Below the pieces are notes generated by a model. It worked only from the letters and a program-made list of their open reading frames with translations. It did not search any database and had not been told where the DNA came from. Of a stretch of 64,000 nt of DNA, positions 60,601 through 64,000 are shown piece by piece. Position 1 is the first letter of the stretch. Every line of letters starts with the position of its first letter. Source of the DNA: Metaphire vulgaris (taxonomy: Eukaryota > Annelida > Clitellata > Crassiclitellata > Megascolecidae); NCBI GenBank assembly GCA_018105865.1, contig CM030834.1:24557900-24621899 (forward strand). The letters run 5' to 3'. The translations under genes and the position numbers were made by a program.

Positions 60601-62310
60601 CATTTAAGAAATTGGTTGGCCAAAGGGTATAAAACCCGTAAGACGGTCAACCTATTTGGTTTAGTGATTTATAAGTGACAGTACTAATTATAGAATTCCA
60701 AAAATTGAAGGTAAGAGTGTCTTGAGATGTATTTATCTAAGGCACTTAAAAGTGGTATAAATAATGATATATAGAAAAGTATAGAAGCATAAGAAATGAT
60801 TAAGAGATTAAACATGCATGAATTTTAATGAATTATATTAAACGATAATTTCATTATAACGATAATAACAATAATCATAGAATAACAATTAGTAATGCAG
60901 TTTTTTTGTTCAAGATCCTTGTCAGCTTAAGTTAATTTCCTCAGTAAATAGAAGAACAGTAAATGACTCAACAACCAAACAAAAAGAAATTCTGAGGATC
61001 TGAGCTCATCAAAAAAACATGCACTGGCGTCTAAGCTATCTCTTCTCCATTTGCAGCCAGTGAGCTTTTTAATTACAATGAGGATCAGATGACTAGACAT
61101 TAAATCAACTGATGACCGTTTGCAATAAAGGTCATAAATTATAAATTAGATGCAAAATGCTTCTTAAGGAATACGAGTGTCAAGAACAAAGGGCAATTGT
61201 CTGGCTTAAGAAAATTTTGTAAAATAAATTATTTCTCAGAGATGTAAGCAGAAAAATTCAGACCAAAATAATGACTCCCAGCATCCAACTATCATTTCTA
61301 CAGAAAAATTGATTAGTTCATCATGTGTGTGTGCTCTTTCAAATCATGGGCCTTAATATAATAACTGCTTAGTAACTGTGAACTAACTAAGCCATTCAGA
61401 TTAAAGTCAATGCTGAGATTTGCAATACAGTAAGCATTGAGGAATGAATAACTTAAATTAAACTGAAGGGTTGGTGCACCAACAGTTTTGTCCAGTGAAC
61501 ATACAAGTCTAAGATTTCAGGAAAAGGGCCATATGCAAAGAGAAGGGGTTATAATGCAGAAGAGCAAACAAATTAGGAACTGATTACATATCAAGGACGG
61601 ATAACCTCTAATTCACATCGTAGGGTAGCCCCAGTCCGAAATGTTCCAGCTATAGTGGCATTGGTGTCTTAAGGATCTACCAACCCTTGCCAGGAATCAC
61701 AGCTGTCACTACGTCCTCATTCAGGCCCGTAGGAAGTGGGGGTGCAGAGGATGCAGGCACACCCTTGGAAAAATTAGGGGTGCACTGCACTCCTGGAAGA
61801 TGAGGCTGCTTCTTTTGCTTATCAGGATTTTTGAAGACATGATAAAGGAAGGGTGATTACCTTTTTTGTTGTTCAGGTTTTTACGAAAATGATTTTTTTA
61901 GCTACGCCCCTGAAATAATGCACTCCATGCTACAAATTCGTACCGACGTGCTTGTCCTCATCAGATTAATCCCTAAGAGCAAGCAGCTACTACTTCCAAC
62001 AGAGAAGAAACAGCATCTGAGCAATTAACTGCACCAGTGCTCAAATTTATCAATTAATTCAATTTAATGAAATTTAATAATTATAAGGTAAGCTAAAATT
62101 ATGAAAAAACAGAGAATTTTCTGACTTCATCCACACTAAAATACTTGCTTCCACCACGGATTTGTATTTCAAGAATTCCGTCAAGAATAACACAACCCTC
62201 CAATTTCTGAGCTGCTTGAATGTTATCGACAATAGTAATACGACCCTGGCCTTTACCACTGCACACTTTAAACAACACCAACAACAGCACATAAAGCAAT
62301 GAACACAATA

Positions 62311-62363
<53 letters not shown>

Positions 62364-62786
62364 GGTTTAAAGTGGTTCAGTAGGTTTTGCCCTGTATGAG
62401 AACCACTGTGCTTCACCCATCCGTTCATTCCCATTATGGTCTTCTAAATCTACTCTAGAAATTTTTTCATCCTTTTTTCCAATTAGTCATCCATCACAAT
62501 GCCAACAGTTCTCTTATCATCATTTACAAATACTGAAACAAACAGTGATGCAAAAACAATTGATGCAAATTAAGGTAAAGAAGAATCAAGTCCAACCTCT
62601 CGCACAAGGACCCGAACACTGCACACATTGCTTACGATTGGTCTGGTCCTCCGTGTATCCGTCTGGACAATTCTGAAGGCAAAGTTCAACTCCATCTTTC
62701 GCAAAAACCTTCCATCCACTCTCATTTACATTTTTCGATTGAATCTGCTCACAATGTGACCGACTCACACATTGCGATCCACCCAG
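46674..62786 (-). CDS. INSR: Insulin/IGF receptor tyrosine kinase, N terminus off window
   Basis: Binds insulin-like peptides and signals through a tyrosine kinase. Twenty-two minus-strand exons: 62597-62786, 62155-62265, 60226-60355, 59524-59738, 59063-59189, 58001-58057, 57446-57603, 57060-57230, 56225-56441, 55662-55920, 55054-55147, 54353-54495, 53060-53228, 52759-52855, 52072-52133, 51250-51395, 50665-50729, 49775-49907, 49360-49519, 48379-48508, 47276-47410, 46674-47094. All junction phases match. Order: end of Cys-rich domain, L2, three FnIII with insert domain, TM, juxtamembrane NPEY, kinase, C tail. L1 and most of the Cys-rich domain lie right of 64,000. One donor (62,155) was chosen for phase over a stronger-looking one at 62,126. 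Confidence 0.97.
47276..51395 (-). CDS. INSR: InR: tyrosine kinase domain (exons 16-21)
   Basis: Shows [11 protein letters not shown] (Gly loop), HVAVKV (VAIK lysine), [13 protein letters not shown] (helix C glutamate), [34 protein letters not shown] (catalytic loop), [20 protein letters not shown] (activation loop with the YxxxYY triple tyrosine), [20 protein letters not shown] and [20 protein letters not shown]. All catalytic residues are intact, so an active kinase is expected. Confidence 0.97.
47489..47848. mobile_element. MITE of the GGCGGTTCC family, copy 2 (complete)
   Basis: Ends CAGTGGCGGTTCCAAGAAC and GTGGAACCGCCCCTG. Flanking 8-mers ACCACTAG and ACCACTAA (7 of 8). About 360 bp; inverted relative to 5,600-5,954. 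In an InR intron. Confidence 0.92.
48700..48800. repeat. Dispersed repeat fragment
   Basis: AAAAGACCTGGCCAATTCCA and GGGAGTGGGGGAGCAGTAAG recur in slightly altered form near 56,905-56,960 (AAAAGACCAGGTCATTCCAG). Both lie in InR introns. Confidence 0.55.
50468..50551. repeat. (AT)n microsatellite
   Basis: Pure AT run of about 84 bp in an InR intron. Confidence 0.98.
51005..51117 (-). pseudogene. Orphan IQ-motif coding fragment inside an InR intron
   Basis: A GC-rich island in AT-rich intron sequence, same strand as InR. After AAATAG it reads [20 protein letters not shown] then [16 protein letters not shown] and a stop at 51,005-51,007. [17 protein letters not shown] fits the calmodulin-binding IQ consensus (IQxxxRxxxxR-like). 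It does not splice in frame with the InR exon before it (phase 0 would hit a stop at once). Either a gene fragment, a retrocopy tail or a last exon of an unseen nested gene. Confidence 0.35.
52072..52855 (-). CDS. INSR: InR: transmembrane and juxtamembrane exons
   Basis: 52,759-52,855 encodes [20 protein letters not shown] then AFYVAKVKR, the single membrane helix with a basic stop-transfer end. 52,072-52,133 encodes [24 protein letters not shown] is the PTB-binding site for IRS and Shc adaptors, placed as in other insulin receptors. The phase-2 junction requires the donor at 52,757-52,758. Confidence 0.93.
53060..59189 (-). CDS. INSR: InR: three FnIII domains and insert region
   Basis: FnIII-1: [54 protein letters not shown]. 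FnIII-2: [20 protein letters not shown]. The insert has HECCQCVQ, the conserved double cysteine linking alpha subunits, then [16 protein letters not shown]. FnIII-3 begins at [19 protein letters not shown] and ends [20 protein letters not shown]. The position of the usual tetrabasic alpha/beta cleavage site reads FFKDSVRYNEIG, without RxRR. The only RxxR nearby is SRANRS, about 50 residues later. Confidence 0.93.
53640..53960 (+). mobile_element. Weak LINE-like remnant
   Basis: Translation around [20 protein letters not shown] resembles the LHWLPxxxRIxFK segment near the 3' end of CR1-type LINE ORF2. The rest is not alignable by eye. InR intron, antisense. Confidence 0.4.
56748..56829. repeat. 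(AGT)n microsatellite
   Basis: Pure AGT run of about 80 bp in an InR intron. Confidence 0.98.
57628..57857. repeat. (AT)n/(ATAC)n compound repeat
   Basis: Mixed TATA, TACATA and pure (CATA)n sequence beginning about 25 bp upstream, in gene sense, of the FnIII-1 exon acceptor at 57,604. Confidence 0.95.
58598..58672. repeat. (GAAT)n microsatellite
   Basis: About 18 GAAT units after a dispersed repeat tail (GCGCTATAGAAATCGTCCAAG). InR intron. Confidence 0.97.
59524..62786 (-). CDS. INSR: InR: end of cysteine-rich domain and L2 ligand-binding domain
   Basis: Exon 62,597-62,786 has [31 protein letters not shown] and CSGPCAR, the last furin-like repeat. Exons 62,155-62,265, 60,226-60,355 and 59,524-59,738 form L2: [90 protein letters not shown] and [13 protein letters not shown]. 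The GCxxxxGxLxIxIR and GKLFFxxNPxLC patterns are hallmarks of insulin-receptor L domains. Confidence 0.95.
60360..62125. other. InR intron between L2 exons
   Basis: No exon read between 60,356 and 62,154 apart from repeats. Mostly AT-rich unique sequence with a MITE at 61,722-61,954. Confidence 0.5.
61722..61954. mobile_element. hAT-like MITE related to 26,639-26,953
   Basis: Left end CAGGCCCGTAGGAAGTGGGG, right end ATTCGTACCGACGTGCTTG. Flanking 8-mers TCCTCATT and TCCTCATC (7 of 8). Degraded internal motif TTACCTTTTTTGTTGTTCAG near 61,857; also GCTACGCCCCTG inside. InR intron. Confidence 0.8.
62309..62362. repeat. (AAT)n microsatellite
   Basis: Lies about 45 bp upstream, in gene sense, of the L2 exon acceptor. 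Confidence 0.97.
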
Positions 62787-63400
62787 CTAGAAGCAGGGAA
62801 TTATTGAGCAAAGAGCACTTGTACGGTAAGTATAAAAATAGCAACAACAACAACACAGCATTAAAATAATACATATTTCCAAGCATCAAAACCTTATTCT
62901 CTCTCTGTCACCTTTCTTTCATTCAGCATTCTCTAATTTGATCCTAACTTAGTTTTATCCTTCAAAACTCTTTTAGTCCTACCACCATAGACTTTATATA
63001 ATCTTTCCAAATTTCATTGTTAATTCAATTCATCTGTTTTTATTGTTCATCTTCTGTACACTTGTCCTCTAAATCATCTCCAATCTATGGCAACTAGGAA
63101 TTAGAAAAACTTGTGCTGAACAGTATACATTTAAACCTGCAATTCCCCGGGTTAGGATTAGGCCAGAAAACCCTCCTGAAATGGCAAATGCATCGTAAGA
63201 AATCATGCCTTTCCGATGAAACTTACCCAGTAGCATGATCATCATCATTTATAATGATGGACTCAATGTGTTAAGACCTCTAACTCCAATTCCCATAACC
63301 CAAACTAAATCTGGAAAACTTCAATGTCATTAGTGAATTTGCAAAAGAAAATGAAACAAAAATTTAACACATTTAACAAAAAATATATAGAGTTTTTATT
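62787..63400. other. InR intron, right side
   Basis: No further InR exon recognised up to 64,000. The preceding Cys-rich and L1 exons must lie beyond the window. Confidence 0.5.
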
Positions 63401-63774
63401 AAAGTGCAAACACGAGCAACAAAGATGGTCAATGGATGCTATAATTTAAGCTATGAAAAAAGACTTCAATACTGTGGGTTGACAACATTAGAAAAGAGAA
63501 GAGAGAGAGATAGAGAGAGAGAGGTTATTTGATTGAAGCATACAAAATAATGACTGGGAAAGTAGATGTGCCATATGATCGGTTCTTTACATTGGCACAC
63601 TATAGCAGCACAAGAGGCCACAAAAGCAAATTGTTTAAGCAGAAGGTGGGCCTAAGAAAGAAAATAATTTTTAGTGCAAGGGTAGTGGACAACTGGAACA
63701 GTTTGGATGATGTGGGAGTGACAGTTGAAACAGTAAAAGGATTCAAAGGCTATCTCGATAAACTAGGTTACTGA
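63400..63774 (+). mobile_element. LINE ORF2 3' fragment, antisense in InR intron
   Basis: Plus-strand translation RATKMVNGCYNLSYEKRLQY, CGLTTLEKRRER, then after a (GA)n expansion at 63,497-63,521, LIEAYKIMTGKVDVPYDRFF, VVDNWNSLDDVGVTVETVKG and a stop at 63,772-63,774. This is the standard C-terminal tail of CR1/jockey-type ORF2. The (GA)n run breaks the frame. Confidence 0.9.
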
Positions 63775-64000
63775 ATGCAGATGGTTACATCAGTGGCTTT
63801 CACACCGGTTTACTTAGCCTCCTAAACCACTTACTGTATAATCCCATTATTATTTATTATTGCACTGGTACCTTTGAAAAGAAAAGTCTGAAAAACAGTT
63901 CATTTTCAATATTTCCACGTTTGAAGATGAAAAACAATGACTGAGTTTTAAACTTCAAATAACAACTCAGGTGCAAGAAATTCACAATACTCTACCTCAA

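Noticed and set aside
62126..62154. Longer version of the InR L2 exon ending at 62,126
   Set aside because: Its GTCAGA donor would put the next exon out of frame, while the donor at 62,153-62,154 joins correctly.

Overview
This is nuclear DNA from an animal, most likely an aquatic invertebrate. Genes are split into many short exons with GT-AG introns. Introns and intergenic DNA are full of microsatellites, short inverted-repeat transposons, SINE-like repeats and LINE fragments. A two-immunoglobulin gene of the Dpr/zig-8/lachesin type points to a bilaterian, but the species cannot be named. Exons below were found by reading both strands, matching conserved family motifs and requiring matching intron phases.

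Layout. (1) 380-10,280, minus: class I cyclic nucleotide phosphodiesterase with two GAF domains; 12 exons read, the rest of the catalytic domain lies off the left edge. (2) 11,934-16,789, plus: a SOCS2/CISH-type SOCS gene, head to head with the PDE; the 3' exon (SH2 + SOCS box) is clear, the 5' part is not. (3) 21,992-28,163, minus: two-Ig cell-surface protein. (4) 33,612-37,902, minus: single-pass receptor with a calcium-binding EGF domain and a tyrosine-motif tail. (5) 41,107-43,426, minus: basic coiled-coil protein with a PYM/eIF2A-like C terminus. (6) 46,674-62,786, minus: insulin/IGF receptor tyrosine kinase from the end of the cysteine-rich domain to the stop codon (22 exons); its N terminus lies off the right edge.

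The genes are not one pathway, but insulin receptor, SOCS (a cytokine and insulin receptor brake) and PDE are all signalling genes. From about 40 kb rightward the sequence is visibly more AT-rich. The same transposon families occur on both sides, which argues against a chimeric assembly.

The most distinctive non-genic structure is a set of 0.2-0.36 kb fold-back elements with CAGTGGCGTAGC-like ends and 8-bp target duplications (hAT-like). Most carry an internal 18-base motif, GACCTTTTTTGCTTGTCA or its complement. Apparent one-base losses at homopolymers in two genes look like residual sequencing errors rather than gene death.
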